This document shows positions 31,827 to 44,136 of a DNA stretch of 64,000 nt, one piece after another. This DNA is from Ostrinia nubilalis (lineage: Eukaryota; Arthropoda; Insecta; Lepidoptera; Crambidae). Position 1 is the first letter of the stretch. Each line of letters begins with the position of its first letter. The stretch spans positions 5,711,501 to 5,775,500 of the forward strand of contig NC_087093.1 of the NCBI RefSeq assembly GCF_963855985.1. The letters are read 5' to 3'. The position numbers were made by a program, and so were the translations under genes. The notes under the pieces were generated by a model, which saw only the letters and a list, made by a program, of their open reading frames with translations, had not been told where the DNA came from and searched no databases.

Positions 31827-34408
31827 TCACATGAGTTCGTATCATGTAGGTAACTGTAGAAAGAGAGTTTTTAAGTCGGTTTCTTCGCAAACACCCACCA
31901 CTAGAAAAAGAGGTTTACAATATTCATAAGTTTCTAGCGCTTTTCTTGCAAACGCCCACATAATGGAAAAAAGCTATTAAGATTATACTTTTACACCTGA
32001 AAGCGTTTTGTCTTTTTATGTAATAAGTATTATTTTTCTCACTCTGGTGAGTTGGAAGAAATGTGTGTGCTAATTTGCGAGCGCTAGGTTATTATAATTA
32101 TTTAGGTTCAATAAGGATGTTTAAAAGAAACGATTACTTACTTACGAACACTTGTTTAAAAAGTAGGTACTTAATATTGTACCACCTTTAAGTTCATAAT
32201 GGAACGCTTAAAATGCGAGAGTTATCGTCTTAACCGTCTTATCGTTTAAAAAATATTTAACCAAGAAGTTTTAATTCTTAAACAATTTTTATCTGTATTT
32301 ATGTGAATAAACGAATTGTGTTAATTAAAGTAATTAAACGATTGGCTATTATTAATGGTTTTATTTCGTTTCTAACAGTTTACGAGACAGTAGAGTTGAA
32401 GAGGAAAATCTTATTTCAATCATTTTAGGCAGCTTTTCCTCTAAAGATGAGTGTGTCTGAAGAATTTAGCAAATGTTCCACCATGTTACAACAAAAAAGG
32501 AAGACGGAAAGTGTGTAGGTACCTATATGAGCGGCGTTAGAATGCTTAACTGCCTATTTACCTGACTGCGCCAGCATAAGGAGAGTTATGTTTTTTCAGT
32601 TATTAGTTCAAGGCAATAGAACTCAATTTTTCTATCATATAAAATGGGATAACATTGTCACGGATCTATGCATGTCTCGCTATTTCAGGAGACTTATCTT
32701 ATATGCCTGTAACGTGAAGTAGGTACGTAGTTTTCAGTATATAGATACGATTACATTTTTAATCGAATTGATTTTAATGATGCTACGTAAATTTATAAAA
32801 TTTTCAGTTGGCGCATACGGTACGTAGGTACTCACGAGTAGGTACATTACGGGTAGGTACTTTTGCACACATTCCTCACTCGCATTTCTTGTACCAATTC
32901 CTTGCCTTCTTCGCTTATTTTGTATGTACAAACAAATACCTCAATAGACCTTTGCCACCAGAAAAGAAGAATTTGAACAAAGCTTGGAAAATTCAGTAAA
33001 AAAAACTTATAAAACTCATTTATTTTTGCAAATAGGCTTTTAAAAATCACTTTTACACATCCCAGTATGAACCCTATCACTGCTTCGGGACAATAAATGG
33101 GCCAGTGCCAGTATTGATTTCCTTACTGCCAGTATTGATTGATATTTTCCTCATGCACCACTCTGTTAACAACACACCGCATTTTTTATACAAAACAGTC
33201 TAATGCTTGGACTTAGAGATAAGGTAAGTATACAAATGTTCTAATTAGCATTTATTTTCTATTTAGATGTTGCTAGGTACCTAGTAATTATTTAGCTAAG
33301 TAACCCGGCAGACTACATACTTTTTGTCGGCCGATAGTTAGATTGACTTCTAATATTTTTTATGACCAACACATACATATGTTTACCAATACCAATATTT
33401 AATACCAATATTTTCATATTTGTTCCCCTGATTAACAGCTCACTCTACCAAACTATCGACCGATACTCACTTTAATTGTATTTTTCTTTTTTGCCTTTCT
33501 CTTGGTTGTCTATTAAATCTTGTAATAAGGGTCTTAAAAAATCCATCCAGGTCCAGGTCCATGATTCAATTTATTAAATTGGACATTCTTTGCTTAAACT
33601 ATTGCAAATTGTATTATAAATAATACACTGCACAAGAAACATGTGCGGTACTTTTCCTTCAGTGATCAACGTAGCCCACGCAATACAAAGCCTGCCCTCA
33701 AGTCTTACGAAGTTATAATTACTTACTCAATTATTTACTCCAAACGTGACTTTAGGTATCACCAGCTTTTAATTAGGTACATTATTTCTAATTGCAAAAT
33801 GTGTGTAATCTAAACCTTACAAGAAACAAAATATCTTTGTGAAAATGTTTCTCGAAAATGTCTCATTATTACTCAGTTAAAAATAACACACTTTGATCGT
33901 TTTTTCACGCAGGAACGAGAAAAAAATCGCTGTGTAATACTTATGAATAAGAATTATAAAAGACGTTTCCATCGCGAATCAATCGTATCAGATTCTTAAA
34001 CCTTTACCTGGTAGTTGCCTTGCCACCAAATTTCGAACTTCATAGAGATAACATAAAGTTCATTTTACCGATAGAAAGCTACATTTTTCTGAAATGCTTG
34101 CCTTTTATTGCGCGAGCTAATGAAACATTCCACAGTCGAAATTATTTAGTCTTTTAAATGAACTGAACTTCTTTCATGTAAGCTGAGTTGTTAACGATTA
34201 GTAGGTAAATGTCGATGTAAAACCAAGGAACCATAGAGCTATCTGTTGTTCTCTGCCTGCTAATTACTGATAAGTGATTAGGTTAATTAGTATTGATGTA
34301 GGCGTAACCAAAACCGGGCCGCATCGGAGAAACAATCAGTGTTTTACCTGATCTTACATACAAGTGAATATATTAATTACTCTCAGATTTAACTAATTTA
34401 TAGCTTTA
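31827..34408. other. Noncoding stretch, no gene recognised
   Basis: AT-rich. At about 33300-33470 TTTGTCGGCCGATAGTTAG and AAACTATCGACCGATAC suggest a decayed relative of the MITE at 62550-62732. Nothing else could be assigned. Confidence 0.35.
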
Positions 34409-34440
34409 CTAGCTTTCCGCGCGCGGTATTTATTTTTCCT
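34409..34440 (-). mobile_element. Helitron 3' terminal fragment
   Basis: The plus-strand CTAGCTTTCCGCGCGCGG preceded by A is, in reverse, the Helitron end (GC-rich hairpin, AAAG, CTAG|T). Only the terminus is present, directly beside the R1 LINE sequence. Confidence 0.5.
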
Positions 34441-35155
34441 ATGACACTCAGCAATAATGTGGCGTTCTATTAGGACGGGAGCAAAGTGCCAATTGCTGGC
34501 ATTGTGGAGGGGGCATCGAGGATTCCGCGCAGCACACACTCGAAGTGTGCCAAGCTTGGGTGGCAGAGCGCGAAATCCTCGTGGAACAGGTAGGACAAGA
34601 TCTCACCTTACGGGCCATCCTGCCTCGTATGCTAGAGAGCCCAGATGCATGGCATGCGGTGCTCCACTTATGCGAGGAGGTCATGTCGCAGAAAGAAGCG
34701 GCGGACAGGGAGCGAGAGGCCTCGCCTGACGCTCCACCGAACCGTCGCCGACGTCCAGGACACCGCAGGAGACACTACCATCTCCATGCCCCCTCTTAAG
34801 GGTCCTCGGCCACTAGACACGGGGGTGTTTGGTGGTCGCTAAAGGAGGACCCGTGGCGGAGGCGCGCGCATGTGTTCACGCGCACCGTTAGCGAAGACCA
34901 GGGGAGGTACTACTCCCCTGAAGCCAGTCGTCGCTTGCTCAAACAGAGCGAGCCACAGTCTGGGGCGGAGCCGCGAAAGAATATTTAGGCCGTCTAGCTC
35001 GGACAATAACTCGCAGCACCGTCCCAAAGACTTCGGGAGGACACCGTCAGGTTTTAGTGAGTAGGCCCTGCCCATCTGGCAGGGAGAGCCTTACATAACC
35101 CACTGGTTCCCCCGGGCCAGTGGGTATGCAATTTCATGCATTTACTGACGAAAAA
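34441..35155 (+). mobile_element. R1-clade LINE, ORF2 C-terminus and 3' UTR
   Basis: The frame starting near 34448 carries CWHCGGG..DSAQHTLEVC (34490-34550), the CCHC-type zinc motif at the carboxyl end of R1/TRAS-type ORF2, then a helical segment ending CEEVMSQKEAADREREAS and a basic tail, with a stop at about 34797. A GC-rich 3' UTR follows, with GGGCCAGTGGGTATGCAATT, ending in an A-run at 35151. It is strongly 5' truncated and lacks endonuclease and reverse transcriptase. Its GC content contrasts sharply with the flanks. Confidence 0.75.
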
Positions 35156-35184
35156 AAAAAAGGCCGCCACCAACCGGCCATTGT

Positions 35185-35255
35185 GAAAATCATTGGGGGA
35201 GGCCTATGTTCAGCAGTGGACATCCTATGGCTGATATGATGATGATATTAGAAGT
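35185..35255 (+). mobile_element. RTE LINE 3' end with (GAT)n tail
   Basis: GGGGGAGGCCTATGTTCAGC, then AGTGGACATCCTATGGCTG and GATATGATGATGATATT form the RTE tail block and its simple repeat tail. Confidence 0.75.
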
Positions 35256-35694
35256 ATTTAGAAGGCGAGATTTAGTAAATGAGTTGTTAAATTAACTTCA
35301 ATTAGATAAGTATTACACATTTCGGTAAATAGCTGCTTCTAATATGTAATTTGTTTTGTTCAAACTTGATTTAAAACTTTTATATCATAAACCCTCTTTT
35401 ATTTCCAATTTTATAACTGAAATGAAGTCTGAATTTTATAAATGAAGTCTTTTAAAGGTTCCAAACCAAATGTCATCTATTTTCATGATAAAGTTCTTGA
35501 TATTTTTTACAGCTGACACTTTTAATTAAGGTTTCTGTTGGCTTAATGTTGTCTCATTTATGGCACAACATTTATTAAAATTGGGATTGCCATAAAAATA
35601 TTAAGGGAAAATGTATGAGTAGGTATACGGCCAAAATTATTTTTTCCAAATTGAAAACTCGATTCAGACTAATATAAGTCATATTAATGTCTAA
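35256..35694. other. Noncoding stretch, no gene recognised
   Basis: AT-rich spacer between two RTE tails; nothing further seen. Confidence 0.3.
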
Positions 35695-35780
35695 ATATGT
35701 CAAATGTGGAAGTCATTGGGGTATGCCCATGTTCAGCAGCGAATATACTGTGGCTGAAATGATGATGATGATGAAGTCAG
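35695..35780 (+). mobile_element. RTE LINE 3' end, second copy, (GAT)n tail
   Basis: GGAAGTCATTGGGGTATGCC, CATGTTCAGCAGCGAATATA and TGGCTGAAATGATGATGATG match the RTE tail with more decay than the copy at 35185. Confidence 0.65.
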
Positions 35781-36124
35781 ATTACAAACCTATGATTTAT
35801 AAAGTTCAATCTTTAGACTACTTAATTACAAAACATTTTTTAGAGAAAATTTACTTATGTGTCGTTTCATAATACCTGAAAAATAATTCTACGTCTTCTG
35901 TCGACCTCTCTGCGACTCTAAGAATTCTAGAGTTTGGTTTTTAATCAAATTCTACAGTGAAAATTGAGTAGCCTCGGGAGATAGCTGACTTGGAAATGAA
36001 TTTAATCAGAAAAATAGGGGAGCTGTATAAAGCAATTATAAATCATCCCTCCGCTGCAAAGCGGGAGACAGTGACTGACTGATTTTATTTATGATTTTAT
36101 GAAATTTTGTGTGTATATTCAGTT

Positions 36125-36345
36125 AGGTTTGTATTCATCATTTCAGCCATTGGACGTCCACTGCTGAAAATAGGTCTCCCCAATGATTTCCATGTTGATC
36201 GATTGGGAGGCTGGCCTGCGTCCAGCGCCTTTCTACTACCTTCATGATGCCGTCGGTCCACCTTGTGGGTGGACGTCCCAAGATAGCCCGTCCCAAGTGT
36301 AGCCCTCTCCATAGCACGGTCTGTACTAAATAGGACATATACTAT
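36125..36345 (-). mobile_element. RTE LINE reverse-transcriptase ORF end and 3' tail
   Basis: On the minus strand the frame ending near 36138 reads GRPPTRWTDGIMKV then W and W..LGDLFSAVDVQWL, the carboxyl end of RTE-type ORFs ('RGRPP.RW.D....V'). The nucleotide tail CATTGGGGAGACC..TTCAGCAGTGGACGTCC follows. It is 5' truncated. Confidence 0.75.
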
Positions 36346-37204
36346 TTTTCAAACCCCTAGGTGCAAAACAACGTTTTCTGAGTCAGCTGAGTCAGTATTA
36401 TATAAAACTGTATATTAGTGCCCTACGTAACATGACTTCACATTGCACTGTTTCATGGGAGGAAACTGCACTACGACGCGTAACAGGGCGTTTATCTTAA
36501 CCAGTGGCGTGCAACCGCTCTTGTTGTAAGCAGGTAGGTAATTGTTTTGTCAACTGCGATGACTGTCTTCAACGCATTATTAAGTCACGTAATCTGCAAT
36601 ATATCACATGTATAACTCGCTCATTTGAATATCTAATTCAAATGGACTTAAGAAAAAGATACAGCAAATAAAATTCATACTACATCCACTAAAAAATACT
36701 TAACGTTTAGTTTTTGCTTACAATTTTTCTGCTAAAAACGACCTTGAGGACTAGGTGAACTTTTAAAAAAACAAGTCGCAGATATTAACAAGTATTGAGC
36801 TCACTACACTATTTAAACAACATTAATCCTCTTCACCAATATTAATTATATTTGAAATAACTACAATACTTCAGTTTTATCCGTTTATCTCAGTAGTTTC
36901 TCAATTTTGCACACAAAACGTTCATTAACGTAAAATAATGAATTTTCATGGCGCTTTGTTTTACGCCAAATTGGTTTTGCCCTATGAAAATTCATTTAGT
37001 CACGTAATGTAAAAATGGTATGTAAATTAGTAGTTTACTTAACTACTAATTTAACTAACGCCGTCTGTTGTGGTATCACAGCATCCAAATTCCAATTCAA
37101 ATTATTTATTGCATGTCACATGGGTAAGGGTTGACAAGAACATAATATTGAACATGTGACGCCCATGCATGCTGAAGTTTGTATGGTTGATGTTAAGATA
37201 GTTA
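36346..37204. other. Noncoding stretch, no gene recognised
   Basis: AT-rich; no element end or coding frame recognised. Confidence 0.3.
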
Positions 37205-37974
37205 TCTATACTTATAATAAATCTGTAGAGAGGTCAATTCTGTACATGAAATATATTTTCAAAATAACTATCAGGGGGTGATTAGTGATCGATACTGATG
37301 CCAAAAATGCAATCAGTAAAATTTTTGTCTGTCTGTCTGTCTGTCTGTCTGTATGTTCCTTATAGAAACAAAAACCACTTGACGGATTTTAACGAAACTT
37401 GGTACAATTATTCTTCATACTCCTGGGCAGGTTATAGGATACTTAGGAATTCCCACGGGAACGGGAATTAGCGGGAAAATCCTTTTGTACGAAAAATCTA
37501 AACCGCTTAAGTTAGACGCTTGAAATTTGGCATGCAGGTACCTTAGTAAACTTAAAGCTTAGTTACAACAGGATATTGCAAAATTCCCATGGGAACGGGA
37601 GCTAGTGGGAAGAAACATTTGTATGAAAAAATCTAAACCGCGTAAGATATACTCTTGAAATTTGGCATGCAGGTACCTTAGTAAACTTAAAGCTTAGTTG
37701 CAACAGGATATTGCAAAATTCCCACGGGAACGGGAGTTAGCGGGAAAAAACATTTGTATGAAAAAATCTAAACCGCGTAAGATAGACTCTTGAAATTTGG
37801 CATGCAGGTACCTTAGTAAACTTAAAGCTTAGTTACAACAGGATATTGCAAAAATCTCACGGGAACGGGAGTTAGCGGGAAAAAACATTTGTATGAAAAA
37901 ATCTGAACCGCGTAAGATAAATGAAGGGGGGGTAAAACGAGATCCACGCGCACGAAGTCGCGGGCGGCCGCTAG
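37205..37974 (+). mobile_element. Non-autonomous Helitron with four 135-bp internal units
   Basis: A|TCTATACTTATAATAAATC at the left and GCGGGCGGCCG-CTAG|T at the right. Very similar to 18497-19133 but with a fourth tandem unit (starts at 37448, 37582, 37717 and about 37852). A (TGTC)n run lies at about 37327-37350. Noncoding. Confidence 0.85.
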
Positions 37975-39478
37975 TACATAATATAACATTTGTAGAGTTA
38001 CTTCCACCCACCCGTCCTCTCACCAAATTAATGTAGGGGAAAGGTCTATGCATTATGTAGGACGTAAAATAACTAAAAAAACATTAGGATTTCTGGGAGG
38101 AATACTAAAGTTAGGACTGGAAAAATATTTTCCTTTTAAGTTGTACCTAATTGGAAATCCGATTGGGAAATTTATCAAAACGACGAAAACAACGTCGAAC
38201 GTCACTCGCAGTTTCTCTTTCTTTATTGTAAGGAGTACAGGGAAATGTGTTTGAAACTTTCAGGCTCTACAATATTGTTCCTTCCCGCAAAAATGTAATT
38301 TGTATTTGCAGTTAAAACCAATCTGTTCTTCTGGGAATGTTGTGCATACTGGGAGATTGTTGTGGGGAATAAGCAGCAATTGACTTTAGAGAGAGCGAAT
38401 CTAGACTTTTTTACTAGAGATTTTTGCCCAATATTTTTCTCTTTCCTTTTTTTTTAGTAGTTTTTACGTGAATGTGTAACGAACATCCATCCATCCTCAT
38501 AATATACTTTCAATTTCATATTATTTGTAAGAAAGGATTACGACGTTTATTTTCTTCAAGAAAGGCCATTTAAATCATTTATGTATAACATCATTAAAGT
38601 AATAAGCAGAAACCGGCATTATATTATTAGATGGAAATTGAGATGTTCTGCCACAACGAGCAGATGTGAAAAGTGCTTTTTTTAAGCCTATTTACAGAAA
38701 TAAATGAGTTTTAATGAGTTTTAGATGAAAATCAAAATTCCAATTATCCTAAAACAAATGTTTCATTAATACCGACAGCACGTCAGGTGATACATTTTTA
38801 AACAATATGGCCTTTATTACATTTAACATGTAAGATGTCACTGTTAAGCTTGTTGTGCTGTCGTCTGTGCTTAATTATTGTTTAATTGATATTTATGGGA
38901 AAAATATTTTTCACCATTAGTGGCTCTTCATTAAAATAAGTGCTATATGTAGAGCTATACATAAATTTTCTATACATTAACAAGTGAAAACGGCAATTAG
39001 GTACTAATAGGCGTTCCCAAGTGTAGGGCAATTCCTGATAAACTGATAAATCATAATAGTGCGTAGGGCGCGGTAACTTTTATTTCCATGTTTTCAATGT
39101 TAGGGCAATATTTTAGTTAGCGTTAAGGCAATAACTTTAACTGAAAAGTTTTACGAGTACCTAGATGCATAAATTACGTTATCCTTTGAAAGACATACTG
39201 AGAGGTTCCATCCTTACCTGGCTATGTATATAAATATATTATGATCGACATGCCTAAAATACCAACTATCCGCTTATCCGCACCACCTCTTTGACATCAT
39301 TTATAATGCGCTAAGAGTGGAATTTCCTGAAAAGGACAATGTTTTCAAACTCATACAACATAAAGGTACGACGAGGCATCATAATTTTTTGGACAAGCTC
39401 GTTCCATAGAGTAAAACCTTCAAATATTTGAATAAAATACGACATTAGAAGTAAGTCCAGAAATAAAAAAAACTGTTA
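37975..39478. other. Noncoding stretch, no gene recognised
   Basis: A fragment at 38842-38871 (AAGCTTGTTGTGCTGTCGTC) is shared with about 13989 and 18300 and is probably part of an unnamed repeat. No coding exon was recognised. Confidence 0.35.
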
Positions 39479-40599
39479 ATAGTAGGGAATTTAGTGCAAT
39501 GATTTGTATGGAGACCCCTCCACTTTGGTATAGGAGGCTCATTTTTGCAACAGTGGTTCTTTGGGTCCTCCTGAGTGGATTTCCGTCGGTAGACATCGGG
39601 AGCCCCCCCTGTGGTAGCAGGGGGAGGGGGGGCAAGTTTCCTACTGCCGCGCTTCACTGTAAGGCCCATATCTTCAAAACTATGAGTATTAGGGCAAGTG
39701 TGGTATCATTTTCAGATAATTAAAGGATGGCAAATTCATTTCTAGAACAAACTTTTTGCCTTTTCATACAAAAAAATAGAAATATTGAGCAAAATTCACA
39801 AAAACCAAAAAGTATTTTTTTAAATAAACGTCGTTTACTTTTAAACCACTGGAGATAATCTAATAAAAAAAATATGTCCTGAAAGCTACATTTATCAGGA
39901 TTATAAATATATACCATTGTATAGTACTTTTTTCGCAAAAAGTAGGTGAAAAAAATTTTTTCTTCAGGACACAGCGGCCGAATTTTATTGCGCATCGGAA
40001 AAAAATATTTATTTTATCCATGAATTCATACTATTTGGTTCATAAGCAAGTAAGGATTATTATTTTAGAATTTATTTAGAGTTGCTGGCACATCAATCTA
40101 CCATGATTAATATTTTTTCTTCAATTGATTTTGAACTCTATGTGAGAGACATAAGGTTGAAAATAGCTTAAATACATTTTAATATTGAAAATATCATAAG
40201 AAGAAAGCACTAAATAAAGAACTTGAATTTGTCTAAATGTCTAATGATTATTATTATTTTAATTAATACTTTTATTTCTAAATACTATTGTACCAGTGAT
40301 TTAACGGAAAGGTAAATGTGAGGAAAATGGAGATTGACAATCTAGTACGGGAGATATTTTTAGCACAAAGGCTACGGCTGTGACCGTTTTAGTTGTTTTT
40401 TCAGACAGCACCAGCTTCTGCACTACTTCTTGCACTTGCATCTCATCATTTCCAGGCAAGCCTCGGCAGCTACGGGCAAATCGGTCCATGTAGGCTCCAT
40501 GTTGCTATCAACCCTGGTCCACCCCCAACCAGTCGGGTAAAGGGAAGACTGAGTCGGTTGCAACTGATCCTATACGCGAACTCCTTAATATACTGCCAG

Positions 40600-41060
40600 T
40601 AGCCAATGCTGATACAAAGCTGTCTGGGTTATCTTATGTAGGGCCACCACACCTAAGCGTAGTCCACAGCGACCCATTAGGATCTTTATGCTTCCTTTTT
40701 TATTCCCTATCATCCAAAAAAATCCTATCCATTAGGTGAATTAAGCATCTGAGTGAAAGTCACCTAATAGTCTTCTGATGCCGGATATGCTGACCCAAGC
40801 AGACCCATCCTTGCAGTATTAAGTGTTTCATGGACCCCACATGTATTCCACATGCTCGAAAGCTGTCTTCTGTAGTTAGGTCCATTTTGTGGGATATGTG
40901 GTTCGTTCCATAATGCCCAGTTTGCGTACCCGTAATTGCTTGGGCTTACCTTTTATTTCCGTTTAATGAGTTTTCTCCATGACCTTGTATTTCCCTTTAG
41001 GAATGATTTGGAGAGGCTTATATCGTTGGAGCTTTCCCATTCAGCCCTGTGCTTCTTGGA
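40600..41060 (-). pseudogene. LINE ORF2 C-terminal remnant
   Basis: On the minus strand, interrupted frames show the cysteine-poor remains of the post-RNase H region (for example ARMGLLGSAYPASED), resembling the 'RRVLGS..L' end of insect LINE ORF2. It sits between the left arm and the RNase H fragments. Several stops are present. Confidence 0.4.
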
Positions 41061-41141
41061 TATAAGAACAGGGGTGTAAAAAACGCAATATTTACATCCT
41101 GAGCCGCAGCCAGGCAGCACTCAAGCAAAGCCATCGCCTCA

Positions 41142-41384
41142 GTGAACGTTGAGATCTTAAAGATGAACAAACTCAGAAGGCATGACAAAGTGTCCCTGAT
41201 GTGGGATACCTGGACATACACGGATCGAATGAGAGCCGACAGTTTAGCGAGACAAGGGTCAGAGACTATACCTATTGGGTCAGAACTGATAGTACCTTTA
41301 TCTAAAAGCATACCTCATGCCATTTATGGCCATGGCTGTGGCTCAGGATGTAAATATTGCGTTTTTTACGCCCCTGTTCTTTAG
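41142..41384 (+). pseudogene. LINE RNase H domain fragment, plus orientation
   Basis: The frame reads KVSLMWDTWTYTDRMRADSL then ARQGSE, a decayed form of the RNase H core 'V.L.WVPGH....GNE.AD.LAR.GS' of Jockey/I-type LINEs. The catalytic-region PGH and GNE are lost. It lacks a start and continues into the inner inverted repeat. Confidence 0.6.
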
Positions 41385-41560
41385 TGCACACATAATTTAT
41401 AGCGTAGAATTCAGCTTGAAACACTGAAGCAAACCTCCTTATGCGTTCACAGTGTTCGAAGTGTTTCAGTAGACGCCCGTTCCCGTTAAAAAGGCCATCT
41501 TGGAGCTGTCAGTAAACCAGATTAGGCTGTTATGTTGGGATTTTGGTCCTCTTTTCGTCG
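41385..41560 (-). pseudogene. LINE RNase H domain start, minus orientation
   Basis: In reverse it reads YTDSSKM..LTGTGVY, then after frame changes FASVFQAEF-like sequence, the beginning of a LINE RNase H domain ('TDGSK...G.GV......VFQAE..A'). It is opposite in orientation to the neighbouring 41142-41384 fragment. Confidence 0.5.
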
Positions 41561-42699
41561 TCTCTTGTTCCTTAGGTTTTTTTCAAGTTATTCAAAATTT
41601 TGTATATCAAGGGCTTCGCGTATAGGATCAGTTGCAAACAAACGACTCAGTCTTCCCTTTACCCGACTAGTTGGGGGTGGACCAGAGTCGATAGCAACAT
41701 GGAGCCTATATGGACCGATTTGCCCGTAGCTGCTGAAGCTTGCCTGGAAATGGTAAGATGTGAGTGCAAGAAGTACCTAGTGCTGGTGAAGCTGGTGCTG
41801 TCTGAAAAAACAACTAAAATGATCACAACCGTAGCCTTTGTGCTAAAATATATGCCGTACTATGATTGTCAATCCTCATTTTCCTCACACTTACCTTTCC
41901 ATTAAATCATTGTACAATAGTATGCAGAAATAAAAGTATTAATTAAAATGATAATAATCATTAGACATTTAGACAAATTCAAGTTCTTTATTTAGTGCTT
42001 TCTTCTTATATTTTCAATATTAAAATGTATTTAAGCTATTTTCAACCTTATGTCTCTCACATAGAGTTCAAAATCAATTGAAGAAAATATAGATTGATGT
42101 GCCAGCAACTCTAAATAAATTCTAAAATAATAATCCTTACTTGCTTATGAACCAAATAGTATGAATTCATGGATAAAATAAATATTTTTTTCCGATGCAC
42201 AATAAAATTCGGCCGCTGTGTCCTGAAGAAAAATTTTTTTTCACCTACTTTTTGCGAAAAAAGTACCATACAATGGTATATATTTATAATTCTGATAAAT
42301 GTAGCTTTCAGGACATATTTTTTTTATTAGATTATCTCCAGTGGTTTAAAAGTAAACGACGTTTATTTAAAAAAATACTTTTTGGTTTTTGTGAATTTTG
42401 CTCAATATTTCTATTTTTTTGTATGAAAAGGCAAAAAGTTTGTTCTAAAAATGAATTCGCCATCCTTTAATTATCTGAAAATGATACCACACTTGCCCTA
42501 ATACTCATAGTTTTGAAGATATGGGCCTTACAGTGAAGCGCGGCAGAAGGAAACTTGCCCCCCCTCCCCCTGCTACCACAGGAGGGGCTACCGATGTCTA
42601 CCGACGGAAATCCACTCAGGAGCACCCAAAGAAAGACTGTTGCAAAAATGAGCCTTCTATACCAAAGTGGAGGGGTTCTTGCACTAAATTCCCTACTAT

Positions 42700-44136
42700 A
42701 AAATTTATATGCCTTGTACCATATTTTTGTTATTTTTGTTGAAGAAGTAACTTAATATAACAATGAGTAGTAAGGCTTTGTTGTCATGATCAAGTCTTAT
42801 TATTTTAAACTGTTGAACAAATTAATCGGGTGTACCTACACTACATGACAACACTATCTTAACTAAGTAACTTTACAAATGTCAATACATAATACAAATA
42901 GGTACTACTACCAGTTTTTCCCCTTTGTAACACGTGTATAATACATTTTATTTACTTACAAAAATAATTTCTACAATACTCGTCATATTGGCATTGGTTA
43001 AGAAATGACGAATGTTCGTGACATCTTAGGTTTTGCAAAGTTCGCGAAGTTAGGGCAGTGCTCTCAAAAGTATTGAACTCGAGTACTTGAAGGTGACACC
43101 TGGTCTTTGTTAACAAACGATTGCGTAGGTAAATATATAAATAAATAACTTACCACCACCACCATAAACGTCAGCAAGCTATTTTTTAAAGTATGTGAAA
43201 AATAAAATATTTTGGGGTTCCATGAAATCAATAAGGTGGTAGGTAGATATTTGTAGGCACGTCTTTTTGCGAATCAGCTTTTCTTTTTCGCAGAATTCAT
43301 GGTATTGACTCAATTAAAACTTATCGGACGCGTCCAATTATATTCAAAATATTTCCAGTTAATGACGTTGCCGTTTAAAACCAGGCGAAAAACATTGCTT
43401 GTCAAACCAACAGCTATCAACCGAAGTTAATAGAGTGTTAACAGTGTTTGAATAAGCTGTCGGTAGGTAAATATGCGCTGGGTAGCACCTGTATTTTATG
43501 CAAACGAATCCTGAAAATCGAAACTTGAAATTAATACTTTTTATGCAGCCTATTTCTGTAGTTTGGACTTTTAACCTAAAATAGTTTTTAATTTTAGGTA
43601 GTAATTCAAGCCCCTGAATCAAAGAGGGGAGGTTGCTAACTTCATTTCCTTGTTGAAAAGCTAAAGTTATTCTAAGCGCAAGGAAAAGGCTGCTAGGTTT
43701 CATTTTTGCGCTTTGTTCGGAAAAGTGATTGTGAGCTTGGTTTCTGTGGTCCTTAAATCACTTACTTTATTAAGCTTTCATAGATTTAGCATAAGATACC
43801 TTGTCAATATCTAGAATCTGCATGATTTCACGATATGTTATCATGATAAATTTATTAGTAGGCAATTTATGACGACACTAAAAGCAGACGTTTTGCTGGA
43901 AATAATGAACTAATTTATACACCTCTTTGCCAGAAGGGCACTCACTTTATTGGCACCAAATGTGTCCTAAGTCCTTTACAAAGGGAGGGCGTGTAGGTAA
44001 TGTGGTTACTCACATTAGTTTGATGTCACTAAAGGCGAGAATATAACGTCAGTAAAAGAGTTTTAAAGATCTATAACAATCCAGATTTTCTATTAAAGAC
44101 GCTCTTTTCGAATTTCTACGTCTAGGTGGTAAAAAT
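42700..44136. other. Noncoding stretch, no gene recognised
   Basis: AT-rich. The 114-residue minus frame at 43359-43703 has no recognisable domain. The last eight bases (44129-44136, GTAAAAAT) are the left target duplicate of the next element. Confidence 0.35.

Larger units (their letters stand above)
39479..42699. mobile_element. 3.2-kb LINE-derived foldback with about 1.1-kb inverted arms
   Basis: The left arm (39479 to about 40594) and the right arm (about 41602-42699) are inverted copies with scattered differences; both outer ends read ATAGTAGGGAATTTAGTGCA outward-in. The right arm lacks about 13 bp near its tip. Between them lie RNase H-type LINE coding fragments in both orientations and a second, shorter inverted pair (41063-41110 with 41331-41382). 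No intact ORF remains. Confidence 0.8.

Noticed and set aside
39720..39995. 91-codon frame found in both arms of the foldback
   Set aside because: Both arms are copies of one sequence, so the repeated frame is not independent evidence of coding; composition is low-complexity and no domain is visible.
43359..43703. 114-codon minus-strand frame
   Set aside because: No domain, no splice context, typical of chance open frames in AT-rich DNA.
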